64,000 nt of DNA from Chitinophagaceae bacterium UBA2375 (GTDB lineage: Bacteria > Bacteroidota > Bacteroidia > Chitinophagales > Chitinophagaceae): assembly GCA_002343985.1 (NCBI GenBank), contig DDTB01000016.1, forward strand, positions 41,448-105,447, in the 5' to 3' direction. Positions within the stretch are counted from its first letter, which is position 1, and every line of letters begins with the position of its first letter. Under the pieces are notes generated by a model that searched no databases, was not told the origin of the DNA, and saw nothing but the letters and a program-made list of their open reading frames with translations. Shown piece after piece: positions 43,848-52,508 of this stretch. Position numbers and translations under genes: made by a program.

Positions 43848-45158
43848 TTAGCCTTCCACCCGCCTGATATCCGCGCCCAGCGCCCGTAAGCGCCCGTCGA
43901 TGTTCTGGTAGCCGCGGTCGATTTGTTCGATGTTTTGGATGATGCTCTTGCCTTCGGCGGAGAGTGCCGCGATGAGCAGGGCCACGCCGGCACGTATATC
44001 GGGCGAACTCATGGTGATGCCGCGCAGTTTTCTTTCCCATTCCATGCCAATCACTACTGCCCGGTGCGGGTCACAGAGGATGATTTGCGCACCCATTTCG
44101 ATGAGCTTATCTACAAAAAATAACCGGCTCTCAAACATCTTCTGGTGAATGAGCACACTGCCATGCGCCTGGATGGCGGTGACAAGCACAATGCTGAGCA
44201 AGTCTGGCGTGAAGCCCGGCCAGGGATGGTCGTATATGGTGAGGATGCCACCATCCAGGTATGTATCTATTTTGTATGAGTCCTGCGCGGGGATGTGGAT
44301 GTCATCTCCCCGGAAATCCATTTGGATACCCAACTGGCTGAATTTTTCGGGGATGATGCCCAGCGAATCGATGCCCGCGTTTTTAATGGTGATCTCGCTC
44401 TGCGTCATCGCCGCAAGCCCGATGAAACTGCCCACTTCAATCATATCCGGCAAGAGGGTGATCTCCGTGCCGCCTAAGCTGTCGACACCGGTGATGCTGA
44501 GCTTATTGCTGCCAATGCCTTCAATGCGCGCGCCCATGCGGTTCAGCATCAGGCATAATTGCTGGATATAGGGTTCACAGGCCGCGTGGTAAATGGTTGT
44601 TGTGCCTTTGGCCAGTACAGCGGCCATCAGGATATTCGCCGTACCCGTTACGCTGGGTTCATCAAGCAACATGTATGCGCCCCTAAGACCGTTTGTGCTG
44701 AGCTTAAAAAAACCGCTGTTTTCTTCATACGAAAATTCCGCGCCCAGTTTTTGCAAGCCGATGATATGCGTATCTAACCTACGGCGGCCAATTTTATCCC
44801 CGCCCGGCTTGGGCAGGTAAGCCCTTTTGAACCTGGCTAACAAGGGGCCGGCCAGCATAACGGAGCCGCGTAGACGCCCGCTTTTTTTATGGTACGCTTC
44901 GCTGTTGAGGTATTCCACATTCACCGCGTCAGACTGGAAACGGTAGGTGTTGCGGTCAATCTGCTCCACACGCACATTCATCTCTTTCAGCAATTCAATC
45001 TGAAGGTTTACGTCGATGATGTCGGGGATATTGTAAATCGTGACCGGTTCATTGGTAAGCAATACCGCGCTGATGATCTGCAGGGCTTCGTTTTTCGCGC
45101 CCTGTGGGGTGATTTCCCCCGATAGCTTTTTTCCTCCCCTTACTTCAAATACATTCAT
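43848..45158 (-). CDS. murA: UDP-N-acetylglucosamine 1-carboxyvinyltransferase with Asp in the catalytic loop
   Basis: A 436-residue enzyme for the first committed step of peptidoglycan synthesis (enolpyruvyl transfer to UDP-GlcNAc). GAKNEALQ is the N-terminal KN motif. The active loop reads PKPGGDKIGRRRLDTH, so Asp121 occupies the position of E. coli Cys115. Cys-to-Asp replacement at this site is known to give natural fosfomycin resistance, because the drug alkylates that Cys. Gene stop is 91 bases before gmk start; probably its own or the upstream operon. Confidence 0.95.
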   Translation of the reverse strand: MNVFEVRGGKKLSGEITPQGAKNEALQIISAVLLTNEPVTIYNIPDIIDVNLQIELLKEMNVRVEQIDRNTYRFQSDAVNVEYLNSEAYHKKSGRLRGSVMLAGPLLARFKRAYLPKPGGDKIGRRRLDTHIIGLQKLGAEFSYEENSGFFKLSTNGLRGAYMLLDEPSVTGTANILMAAVLAKGTTTIYHAACEPYIQQLCLMLNRMGARIEGIGSNKLSITGVDSLGGTEITLLPDMIEVGSFIGLAAMTQSEITIKNAGIDSLGIIPEKFSQLGIQMDFRGDDIHIPAQDSYKIDTYLDGGILTIYDHPWPGFTPDLLSIVLVTAIQAHGSVLIHQKMFESRLFFVDKLIEMGAQIILCDPHRAVVIGMEWERKLRGITMSSPDIRAGVALLIAALSAEGKSIIQNIEQIDRGYQNIDGRLRALGADIRRVEG

Positions 45159-45222
45159 GCGTGCAGGTATCCTGTAATTGTGTGCGTCTGTATAAGCAAT
45201 AGCTCAGCATGGAGCCGCTTCA

Positions 45223-45921
45223 TTAATATCTTTTCTTGAAATTGCGGTTGCCGCTGCGGTTATCGCGTCCACCCTGGTTGCCCCGGTTTTGCGGCCCACG
45301 GCCACCTTGCCCGCGGTTGCCATACCCTTGCCGGTATTGATTGCGGCCGGTGTTGTAATCATCACGGTCGGGCCTGTTGTCGGCGCGGTGTTTGACAAAT
45401 GGCTTGTTGGTGAACTCCAGTTGTCCGTGCGTGATATCGCTCAGTTCGCTTTGGATCGTATCATCAGCCACCAGTTCTTTATGCCAGTTGCTGTACGTGA
45501 GTTTCATGTAATAAGCGATGGCATTGGCAAAACCCTGTTTCTTTTCCGGGTTTTCCTCTTTCAGGGCTTTGTCTATTACGGTTTCGATATTCTTTCCGAG
45601 GTGGTTGAACTTGGGGTATTTTTTCGGGTAATGCAATCGCTCCGGCCTTGCCTTCAGCGTTTCACGTGTGGGGATGGGGTAGGGACTGTCCACATCCAAA
45701 GTGAAGTCGCTGATCAGGAAAAGATGGTCCCAGAGTTTGTGCCTGAAATCTTCCACGTTTTTCAGATGCGGGTTTAAGAAACCCATCAGTTCAATTACGT
45801 AGTTGGCCTGGCGCTGGCGATGCTCACGGTCTTTAATCGTGAGTAAATGTTCCACCATTTTTTGAATATGGCGGCCATACTCTTTCATGATCAGGTAATT
45901 CCTCGTAGTGTTATATTCCAT
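45223..45921 (-). CDS. DUF4290 protein with RGG-like tail
   Basis: A 232-residue cytoplasmic protein. The N-terminal part (about 1-165), with YGRHIQKMVEHLLTIKDREH and LWDHLFLISDFTLDVDSPYP, matches DUF4290, a Bacteroidota family of unknown function. The tail from about 185 is low-complexity Gly/Arg/Asn (YGNRGQGGRGPQNRG and similar), like RGG-box RNA-binding tails. RNA binding is inferred. It precedes murA by 64 bases. Confidence 0.78.
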   Translation of the reverse strand: MEYNTTRNYLIMKEYGRHIQKMVEHLLTIKDREHRQRQANYVIELMGFLNPHLKNVEDFRHKLWDHLFLISDFTLDVDSPYPIPTRETLKARPERLHYPKKYPKFNHLGKNIETVIDKALKEENPEKKQGFANAIAYYMKLTYSNWHKELVADDTIQSELSDITHGQLEFTNKPFVKHRADNRPDRDDYNTGRNQYRQGYGNRGQGGRGPQNRGNQGGRDNRSGNRNFKKRY

Positions 45922-45970
45922 AAAAATGTTGTGCTGCTATTTTTTCCGTTTAACGTAACCTTTTGTAAAG

Positions 45971-46390
45971 TCAGCGCCCTGCGGCATGTGGAAACCGGTT
46001 CAGCAGGAAGGCCTTATTAAAAAATATCGCGGCCAGCGCCCCGATGCTGTCTGCCGTCCAGTCCATCATATCAAAGCTCCTGCTGGGTATAAAAAATTTT
46101 TGAATCAGTTCAGTGCCGAGCCCCCAGGCGCATCCAGCAAGGGAAATCCATAAAAAGATACGCCATTTTTCTTTTCTGCTGAAAGGGCCCTTTGCAACCG
46201 GCCAGGAAAATAGAATCACCAGTACGGCAAAGATACCCATATGGATCAACTTATCAATATGGATCAGGTTGATCCATTGCCACCAACCTTTTGGCTCCGG
46301 CAGTTCATTTCCGGGGGTGCAAATCAGCACTAAAATTACCAGGAACCAAATAATGCCCGGTATAAAGCTTTTCAGGGTGAGGGGTTTCAT
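45971..46390 (-). CDS. VanZ-family membrane protein
   Basis: A 139-residue protein with four helices. IDKLIHMGIFAVLVILFSW and SFDMMDWTADSIGALAA are the VanZ motifs. Family members affect envelope traits such as glycopeptide tolerance, but no van genes are present here. It starts 15 bases after gcvH. Confidence 0.82.
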   Translation of the reverse strand: MKPLTLKSFIPGIIWFLVILVLICTPGNELPEPKGWWQWINLIHIDKLIHMGIFAVLVILFSWPVAKGPFSRKEKWRIFLWISLAGCAWGLGTELIQKFFIPSRSFDMMDWTADSIGALAAIFFNKAFLLNRFPHAAGR

Positions 46391-46405
46391 GGGCAGGTCG
46401 GTTCA

Positions 46406-46783
46406 TTAACCTACGATGGCCGCGTACGCGTCGGCATTCATCAGGGATGCCACATCATCGGGGTTGCTCACCGTCATTTTAATCATCCATCCTTCGCCAT
46501 AAGGGTCACTGTTCACCAGTTCGGGGTTGGCTTCCAGCGCCGGGTTCACTTCCGCGATTGTACCGGCAACCGGTAAGAACAGGTCGCTCACGGTTTTCAC
46601 CGCTTCCACCGTGCCAAAAACTTCTTCCGCGTTCAGGGCTTTTCCCTTGCTGCTGATATCCACGTACACAATATCTCCCAATTCCCGCTGGGCAAAATCT
46701 GTGATGCCAACGGTAGCCGTATTTCCTTCCAGCAAAACCCATTCGTGGTCTTTGGTATAGCGCAGATTGGCCGGATAATTCAT
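46406..46783 (-). CDS. gcvH: Glycine cleavage system H protein
   Basis: A 125-residue lipoyl carrier shuttling the aminomethyl group between P and T proteins. The lipoyl-lysine is K63 in GTVEAVKTVSDLF. gcvP and gcvT are not in the window. Confidence 0.95.
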   Translation of the reverse strand: MNYPANLRYTKDHEWVLLEGNTATVGITDFAQRELGDIVYVDISSKGKALNAEEVFGTVEAVKTVSDLFLPVAGTIAEVNPALEANPELVNSDPYGEGWMIKMTVSNPDDVASLMNADAYAAIVG

Positions 46784-46862
46784 CGATTATTTTTTTCTGG
46801 TTAATGTTTCGTTGATCGGCTGCAATTTAACGGAAAAATGCGGATCGCAGCCTGACTTAATA

Positions 46863-47588
46863 TTATTTCAGCATTTCCATTTTCATGCGCACATCGCCCA
46901 GCGGACGGTTATTCGCGTCCCTCGGCACATTCACGATCTTACTGATCACGTCAAGCCCTGATACCACTTCGCCAAACACCGTGTAATCCTGGTCGAGGAA
47001 TGGCGTACCGCCAATTGTATTATATGCTTCCCGTTGCTCAGGCGTGAATTTGACACCTTTTTGCTGTTCAATCATATTGAGTTCCTGGTCGTTATAAACT
47101 TTGCCTTCCACCAGGTAAAACTGGCAGGCGCTACTGGCTTTTTGCGGGTTGCCATCACGTGCCGCGGCCAATGCACCTTTTTTATGAAACAGGTTAGGCC
47201 TGAACTCCGCAGGTATACGCTCCATGTTACTGCCGCCCATGCCCAAAATTGAACCGGGGGTCGCCTGCTTGCTTGTTGGGTCGCCGCCCTGGATCATAAA
47301 GGCAGGAATCACGCGGTGGAACATCAGGCTATCGTAAAAGCCGGTTTTCACCAGTTTCATGATATTATCCCGGTGCAATGGTGTTTCGTCGTATAACTTT
47401 ACAATGATAACCCCTGAATCGGTGGTGATTTTCACCATGTTGGGGTCTGCCTCGATGGCTTCACTGATTTGTACGGCATCTTTTTTTGATGGGGGCGCAG
47501 CGGGTTTTGTTTTTTTCACCTGCGCGAAACTGTTGGCGCAGCCAATAATGCACAGCAGGGCTACAGACGCGAAAACTCTTACATTCAT
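46863..47588 (-). CDS. Exported cyclophilin-type peptidyl-prolyl isomerase
   Basis: A 241-residue protein with an export signal: LCIIGCANSFAQ fits either a lipobox (Cys17) or signal peptidase I cleavage after FAQ. The cyclophilin domain holds FHRVIPAFMIQGGDP, LAAARDGNPQKASSACQFYL and DYTVFGEVVSGLDV, so the active-site Arg, Phe and Gln are present. It should catalyse proline isomerisation in the periplasm. Confidence 0.9.
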   Translation of the reverse strand: MNVRVFASVALLCIIGCANSFAQVKKTKPAAPPSKKDAVQISEAIEADPNMVKITTDSGVIIVKLYDETPLHRDNIMKLVKTGFYDSLMFHRVIPAFMIQGGDPTSKQATPGSILGMGGSNMERIPAEFRPNLFHKKGALAAARDGNPQKASSACQFYLVEGKVYNDQELNMIEQQKGVKFTPEQREAYNTIGGTPFLDQDYTVFGEVVSGLDVISKIVNVPRDANNRPLGDVRMKMEMLK

Positions 47589-47614
47589 ATCAATTGGTTG
47601 GTTTTATGTGTGTT

Positions 47615-47965
47615 TTATATAAATCCCTGTTCCTGAAAGTACAGCAATATATAATCTTTCAGGAAATCTTCCTGTTCATGTACAGGCATTTCGGGGAGTG
47701 GTTTTATTTGGGTGAAATGCGGCCAGCCTTCCTCATCCAGGCCATCGTTCCTGTAATAGCCGCCGGGCATTAAAATGGTACATACCGCGATATGCATCAG
47801 GTCCTGCTTCTGCTCCTTGCTGAATTCCTGCGGGCCCTGGCCCAGTTCCTGCACGCCGATCAGCATCAGCACCCCGTTCATATCAGGCTTAATGCCAAAC
47901 CTTTCTTTTAGCTTGATCCGCAACTTCAGCCACCGTATCGTCAGGTCTTCTTCCGTGTGTTGCAT
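47615..47965 (-). CDS. Conserved hypothetical protein
   Basis: A 116-residue cytoplasmic protein, acidic and mainly helical, with no signal, membrane span or motif I can name. MNGVLMLIGVQELGQGPQ is its most distinctive stretch. It precedes the cyclophilin gene by 26 bases, so co-transcription is likely. A perfect -7 element lies only four bases before its ATG. Confidence 0.65.
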   Translation of the reverse strand: MQHTEEDLTIRWLKLRIKLKERFGIKPDMNGVLMLIGVQELGQGPQEFSKEQKQDLMHIAVCTILMPGGYYRNDGLDEEGWPHFTQIKPLPEMPVHEQEDFLKDYILLYFQEQGFI

Positions 47966-47969
47966 GCCG

Positions 47970-47977
47970 CAAATGTA
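47970..47977 (-). promoter_or_regulatory. -7 element almost touching a start codon (possible leaderless mRNA)
   Basis: TACATTTG on the minus strand is an exact TAnnTTTG match and is separated from the ATG at 47965 by CGGC. A transcript started at the usual distance would begin at or near the ATG. Confidence 0.4.
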
Positions 47978-47997
47978 GCGAATAAGCTTTTCCCGAT

Positions 47998-48005
47998 TAT
48001 CTTTG
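47998..48005 (+). promoter_or_regulatory. -7 promoter element of serS
   Basis: TATCTTTG, an exact TAnnTTTG match, 33 bases upstream of the serS start. The -33 box is weak. Confidence 0.5.
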
Positions 48006-48037
48006 CCCCCTTAACAAAAATTAAAAATTCGGGCTTC

Positions 48038-49312
48038 ATGTTACAGATCAGCTATATCAGGCAAAACCGGGATTTCGTGAAAGAGCGCCTCGCCGTTAAA
48101 CATTTTGCGCAACCGGGGGTGGTGGATGATTTGATCCGGATGGATGAGGAACTGCGCCAGTTGAAAAGCCAGACTGAAACCATGCAGGCCAGCATCAACG
48201 CTTTGTCGAAGGAAATTGGCATGCTGATGGGCAAAGGGCAACGCGACGAAGCCGAAGCCAAAAAACAGGAAGTGGCCTCCCTGAAATCAGGCATGGCCGA
48301 AAAAACCTCTGCACTAGCAAGCCTTGAAGACGCGCTGAATCAATTGCTCGTTACCCTTCCCAACCTCCCCCACGAATCGGTACCGCAGGGTAAATCGGCC
48401 GCTGATAATGTGGTGGATGGAAAAGGTGGAAAGATGCCCGAGTTGCCTGCCAACGCGAAACCGCACTGGGAGTTGATCCGGGAGTACGACCTGATTGATT
48501 TTGAAACCGGCGCGAAGATCACGGGCAGCGGTTTCCCCCTCTTTAAAGGAAAGGGCGCCAGGCTGCAACGTGCGCTGATACAGTTTTTCCTCGATTATAA
48601 CACCGAGGCGGGATATGTGGAATACCTGCCGCCGCTGATGGTGAATGAAGCAACGGCTTACGGCACCGGCCAGCTGCCCGATAAGGAAGGCCAGATGTAT
48701 CATGTAACGGCTGATGGTTTTTACCTGATACCCACAGCCGAAGTGCCCGTTACCAATGTGTACCGCGATGAAATCCTGAAGGAATCGGAACTCCCCATAA
48801 AAATGACCGCGTACACGCCCTGCTTCCGCCGGGAAGCCGGCAGTTTTGGCGCCGACGTGCGCGGGCTCAACCGGGTGCACCAGTTCGACAAAGTGGAGAT
48901 CATTCAAATGACCAAGCCCGAGCGGAGCTACCATGCTCTTGAGGAAATGGTCAACCATGTGGAACGCCTGCTCCAATTCCTGGAACTGCCTTACCGCATA
49001 CTTCGTTTATGCGGCGGCGATATGAGCTTCACCTCCGCGCTCACATTCGATTTTGAAGTGTACAGCGCCGCGCAGCAAAAATGGCTGGAAGTGAGCTCTG
49101 TGTCCAACTTCGAAAGCTTCCAGGCCAACCGCATGAAGATCCGTTATAAAGATGAGGCGGGTAAAACACAGTTGCTGCATACCCTCAACGGCTCATCACT
49201 GGCACTGCCCAGGATTGTGGCGGCCCTGCTCGAAAACAACCAACAGGAGGATGGCATTAAACTTCCTTCCGTACTGCACAAGTATTTTGGCGCGCCCGTT
49301 ATTCAGAAATGA
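48038..49312 (+). CDS. serS: Seryl-tRNA synthetase
   Basis: A 424-residue class II synthetase. The N-terminal coiled-coil arm (about 30-105) that grips tRNA-Ser is followed by the catalytic core: motif 2 FRREAGSFGADVRGLNRVHQ, motif 3 LNGSSLALPRIVAALLEN. The ATG at 48038 (MLQISYIRQNRDFV) gives the standard N-terminus. It converges on the AlkB-like gene with three bases between. Confidence 0.97.
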   Translation: MLQISYIRQNRDFVKERLAVKHFAQPGVVDDLIRMDEELRQLKSQTETMQASINALSKEIGMLMGKGQRDEAEAKKQEVASLKSGMAEKTSALASLEDALNQLLVTLPNLPHESVPQGKSAADNVVDGKGGKMPELPANAKPHWELIREYDLIDFETGAKITGSGFPLFKGKGARLQRALIQFFLDYNTEAGYVEYLPPLMVNEATAYGTGQLPDKEGQMYHVTADGFYLIPTAEVPVTNVYRDEILKESELPIKMTAYTPCFRREAGSFGADVRGLNRVHQFDKVEIIQMTKPERSYHALEEMVNHVERLLQFLELPYRILRLCGGDMSFTSALTFDFEVYSAAQQKWLEVSSVSNFESFQANRMKIRYKDEAGKTQLLHTLNGSSLALPRIVAALLENNQQEDGIKLPSVLHKYFGAPVIQK

Positions 49313-49315
49313 TTT

Positions 49316-50377
49316 TTATGCAGATGATGAAGCATGGCCTTGTTCAACCAGGCGGATGCGCTTATTCATCACTTTAAACCACAATGGTGGCAACAGCGAG
49401 AGGAGCATGCTGCCCGGGTACCCCGTGGGCAGTTGAGGCGCCTGTTCGTGATGGCGCAGTATTTGGTACTTCCTGCTGGCAAGATAATGATGGTCGCTAT
49501 GCCTGCTGAGTTCAAACAGCATGATGCGCCCCAGTACATGGTTGCTGTTCCAGCTATGCCAGGGCATGGCCCTTTCGTAACCTGTGGCTGTGGGTTTGCG
49601 GCTTAGCCCATAATGTTCAATATAATTTACTGTTTCCAGCAGCAGTATCCCCATTAATGCCGCGAGCAAAAAATAAAACGTAGCGGCCGCCCCTGCAAAA
49701 AAGTATATAACGGTAACGAGTAGGAGCTGCAATACATGCGCCTGTATCATTTCATTCCGCCATCCCATCACGGCATATCCTTTTTTACGACATTCCGCTG
49801 AAGCGATATGCCATGCGGAAAGATATGAGTAGATGATGGTGCGCAGGTAAAACGTGTACACCGGTTCGTTGAAACGTGCCGAGCTGGGGTCTTCGGGCGT
49901 GGCCACCCTTTTATGATGGCCTTTATTGTGTTCAATGAAGAAGTGCATGTAGAGTGAAGTGGACAAAAGCGCTTTCGCCATCCACTGCTCGTAGTGGTTG
50001 GACCTGTGGCCCAGTTCATGCCCCACATTGATGCCGAATGTACCGCAAAGTAATCCCATGCTGATGGTGCGCCCTGCCAGGTCGGCCCCCGTTAAGCCGG
50101 GTTCTTGTACCGATACCAGGAATAAGTATAAAGCCAGGAACTGCATAGGTACGATGATGTATAGCATCAGGTCGTACCAGCGGTTCTTCCGCGCGAGTTC
50201 TTCCTCGGCTTCGCTCATGTTATGCGCGTCGGGCGGGATGAACAATTCAATCAATGGGATCAATATCCAGGCATAATACATAGGCAGCCAGGCCATCCAT
50301 CCATGCGACTGAAAGGCCCATACCGCAAGGATGTAAAAGCTAACAGGCGACAGGTATTTTATGAACCGGATACCCAT
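49316..50377 (-). CDS. AlkB-like membrane diiron hydroxylase
   Basis: A 353-residue protein with about six helices. All alkane-monooxygenase histidine boxes are present: NVGHELGHRS, EHNKGHHKRVATPEDP and SRHSDHH, plus the NYIEHYGLSR motif. AlkB oxidises terminal carbons of alkanes or related lipids using a rubredoxin electron donor; no rubredoxin is encoded in the window. A fatty-acid or lipid hydroxylase role is as likely as growth on alkanes. A 54-unit heptamer array stands just before its start codon. Confidence 0.88.
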   Translation of the reverse strand: MGIRFIKYLSPVSFYILAVWAFQSHGWMAWLPMYYAWILIPLIELFIPPDAHNMSEAEEELARKNRWYDLMLYIIVPMQFLALYLFLVSVQEPGLTGADLAGRTISMGLLCGTFGINVGHELGHRSNHYEQWMAKALLSTSLYMHFFIEHNKGHHKRVATPEDPSSARFNEPVYTFYLRTIIYSYLSAWHIASAECRKKGYAVMGWRNEMIQAHVLQLLLVTVIYFFAGAAATFYFLLAALMGILLLETVNYIEHYGLSRKPTATGYERAMPWHSWNSNHVLGRIMLFELSRHSDHHYLASRKYQILRHHEQAPQLPTGYPGSMLLSLLPPLWFKVMNKRIRLVEQGHASSSA

Positions 50378-50399
50378 GTATGTTTATTTACTTAATAAC

Positions 50400-50777
50400 A
50401 TCATCCATTACAGATCATCCATCACAGATCATCCATCACAGATCATCCATCACAGATCATCCATCACAGATCATCCATCACAGATCATCCATCACACATC
50501 ATCCATCACACATCAACCATCACACATCAACCATCACACATCACACATCACACATCACGCATCACACATCACGCATCACACATCATCCATCACACATCAT
50601 CCATCACACATCATCCATCACACATCATCCATCACACATCATCCATCACACATCAACCATCACACATCATCCATCATCCATCACACATCATCCATCACAC
50701 ATCATCCATCATCCATCACACATCATCCATCACACATCATCCATCACACATCATACATCATACATCACATATCATAC
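50400..50777. repeat. Heptanucleotide tandem array 2 (54 units of ATCANNN)
   Basis: Fifty-four contiguous 7-base units with the register kept from end to end. Units are ATCATCC, ATCACAG, ATCACAC, ATCAACC, ATCACGC and ATCATAC. The left third alternates ATCATCC with ATCACAG (14-base dimer), the centre and right use ATCATCC/ATCACAC. It fills the 402-base gap between the POT transporter stop (two bases away) and the AlkB-like start (22 bases away). The plus strand is stop-free in all frames; the minus strand carries TGA in every unit. Nothing else is visible in this gap. Confidence 0.96.
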
Positions 50778-50779
50778 AT

Positions 50780-52420
50780 TTAATTAACCCCCTTCTCCCT
50801 CATTATTCTATTCAGCCATTTCAATAACACAAACAGGAACATCGCTGCGGCAAAAAGCAGGATGAAATTCAACCAGAAATAATTGGCTTTATCATCATAC
50901 TTATCCCATTGGCTCGCGAGGATGCCGCTGAGTTTATTACCGATGGAGGTTGATAAAAACCATCCGCCCATCATGAGCGATGTGATGCGCACCGGGCTTA
51001 GTTTTGATACTAAGGAGAGCCCCATCGGACTTAAAAATAATTCACCGATGGTCACCACACCGTAACTCGCGGCCAGCCACCACACGCTTACTTTTTCCGA
51101 TCCGTTTTCCCCCGCATACACGGCGCCCACCATCACCAAAACAGATAAAGCGGAAATCAGCAACCCAAAAGCAATCTTGCTGGGTGTGGATGGCTCCTTG
51201 CCTTTTCGGCGCATCCAGGTGAAAAACGCAACCACCAGCGGCGTGAGCACAATCACCCAAAACGGGTTGATCGACTGGCTCAAACTCGGCACCCAAGCTT
51301 TTACGGCATCGCCTTCCTGTAAGGTTGCGGAAGCTTCCGGCATATTTTTAAAATAAGATGGATAATTCCATTCCTTGGTTTCCTGTCCGTCAACTTTGAT
51401 TTTACGGAACTGGTTGTCCATAGCAGTGACGGAATCCTTTTTATAATAAATAGATTCCGTGAGCTTCACGGCCGATAAAACCTTTTCACTCCCGCCTTCC
51501 ACATGGCGCTCTGTGTACCTGCTGGCCCAGGTGTTGAGCGCGGAACCGTTTTGTTTGAATATCGCCCAGAACAAAATCACTACCGCAAAGATGGATAACA
51601 TGGCAGCCAATGCCGGGCGTTCATCTTTATTGCTGCGGAACCAAAGCATCACGTAAAAAACCAAAACGGGGATACAGGCAAAGATGAAAGCGTCTGTAGA
51701 ATTGGAGTCGAATATAAAATCATTGCCTTTCATGAACCAGCCAATCGCGCCGAATATCACAGAAGGTAAAATCACCATGGCCAGGATTTTCCAGAGCGGC
51801 ATATCGCCCGGCTGCAGCGGCTTACGCGTGTCGTATTCCTTATAATGTTTTGTGCCTGCAATAAATGTTATCACCCCTATGAACATACCCACCCCGGCCG
51901 CGATGAATGCCGCGCCCCATCCGATGGTGGTGTACAATGCGGCGCCAAAGAAATTACAGATGAAGGCGCCGATATTGATGCCCATGTAAAAAATATTATA
52001 GCCTTCGTCTTTCTGTGCTTTATGCTGCGGCGTAGAATAAACATTGCCCAATAATGTAGAGATATTGGGTTTGAAAAACCCGTTGCCAAGGATCACCAGG
52101 GTCATGGAAATATACAGCACCTGGATGTTGTGCACACTCATCAGGCAATAGCCTGCGCCCATCAGCAAGCCGCCGAGTATGATCGACCTGCGGTAACCCA
52201 GGTAACGGTCGGCCAATAAACCGCCAAGGAATGGCGTGAAGAAAACCAGCGCGATGAATGTACCATATAAACTGGCAGAGTCCTTTTCATCCATATTGAA
52301 ACCCGCTGTGGCGTCTTTCAGGTAAAAAGTAAAAATGCCGATCATGAGGTAATAGCCGAAGCGTTCCCACATTTCACTGAAAAATAAAAACGGTAATGCC
52401 TTAGGATGATTTTTCCACAT
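50780..52420 (-). CDS. POT-family proton-coupled peptide transporter (first)
   Basis: A 546-residue inner-membrane protein with about 14 helices. The opening FFSEMWERFGYYLMIGIFTF carries the ExxER-type motif, and FYMGINIGAFICNFFGAAL is the PTR signature. POT proteins import di- and tripeptides with protons. A long loop (about 300-380) interrupts the usual helices. It is one of two POT genes flanking an OPT gene; a terminator after the OPT gene means this one needs its own promoter. Confidence 0.93.
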   Translation of the reverse strand: MWKNHPKALPFLFFSEMWERFGYYLMIGIFTFYLKDATAGFNMDEKDSASLYGTFIALVFFTPFLGGLLADRYLGYRRSIILGGLLMGAGYCLMSVHNIQVLYISMTLVILGNGFFKPNISTLLGNVYSTPQHKAQKDEGYNIFYMGINIGAFICNFFGAALYTTIGWGAAFIAAGVGMFIGVITFIAGTKHYKEYDTRKPLQPGDMPLWKILAMVILPSVIFGAIGWFMKGNDFIFDSNSTDAFIFACIPVLVFYVMLWFRSNKDERPALAAMLSIFAVVILFWAIFKQNGSALNTWASRYTERHVEGGSEKVLSAVKLTESIYYKKDSVTAMDNQFRKIKVDGQETKEWNYPSYFKNMPEASATLQEGDAVKAWVPSLSQSINPFWVIVLTPLVVAFFTWMRRKGKEPSTPSKIAFGLLISALSVLVMVGAVYAGENGSEKVSVWWLAASYGVVTIGELFLSPMGLSLVSKLSPVRITSLMMGGWFLSTSIGNKLSGILASQWDKYDDKANYFWLNFILLFAAAMFLFVLLKWLNRIMREKGVN

Positions 52421-52459
52421 GCTGATGTTCTTTTAATGACAAATGCGCTGGTAAGATAA

Positions 52460-52485
52460 TAAAAAAGGCAACCCGAAGGCTGCCT
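52460..52485 (-). terminator. Rho-independent terminator after the OPT gene
   Basis: An 8-bp stem closed by a UUCG tetraloop (AGGCAGCC TTCG GGTTGCCT, one G-U pair) followed by six T residues on the minus strand, 23 bases beyond the OPT stop. Confidence 0.92.
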
Positions 52486-52508
52486 CTGCACAGTTTGCAT
52501 GTGTATGG

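Noticed and set aside
46784..46862. Hairpin GGCTGC/GCAGCC upstream of gcvH as a glycine riboswitch or terminator
   Set aside because: Only a 6-bp stem with a 23-base loop and no T-run.
48314..48976. 220-codon minus-strand open frame
   Set aside because: Antisense shadow of serS.
50400..50777. CRISPR array
   Set aside because: The unit is 7 bases with no spacers, and no cas genes are present.
50361..50787. Two overlapping plus-strand open frames (140 and 135 codons) rich in His/Ser/Thr/Ile/Pro
   Set aside because: They are the heptamer array read in different frames; a 7-base repeat without stops opens all three frames. No ribosome site or family.
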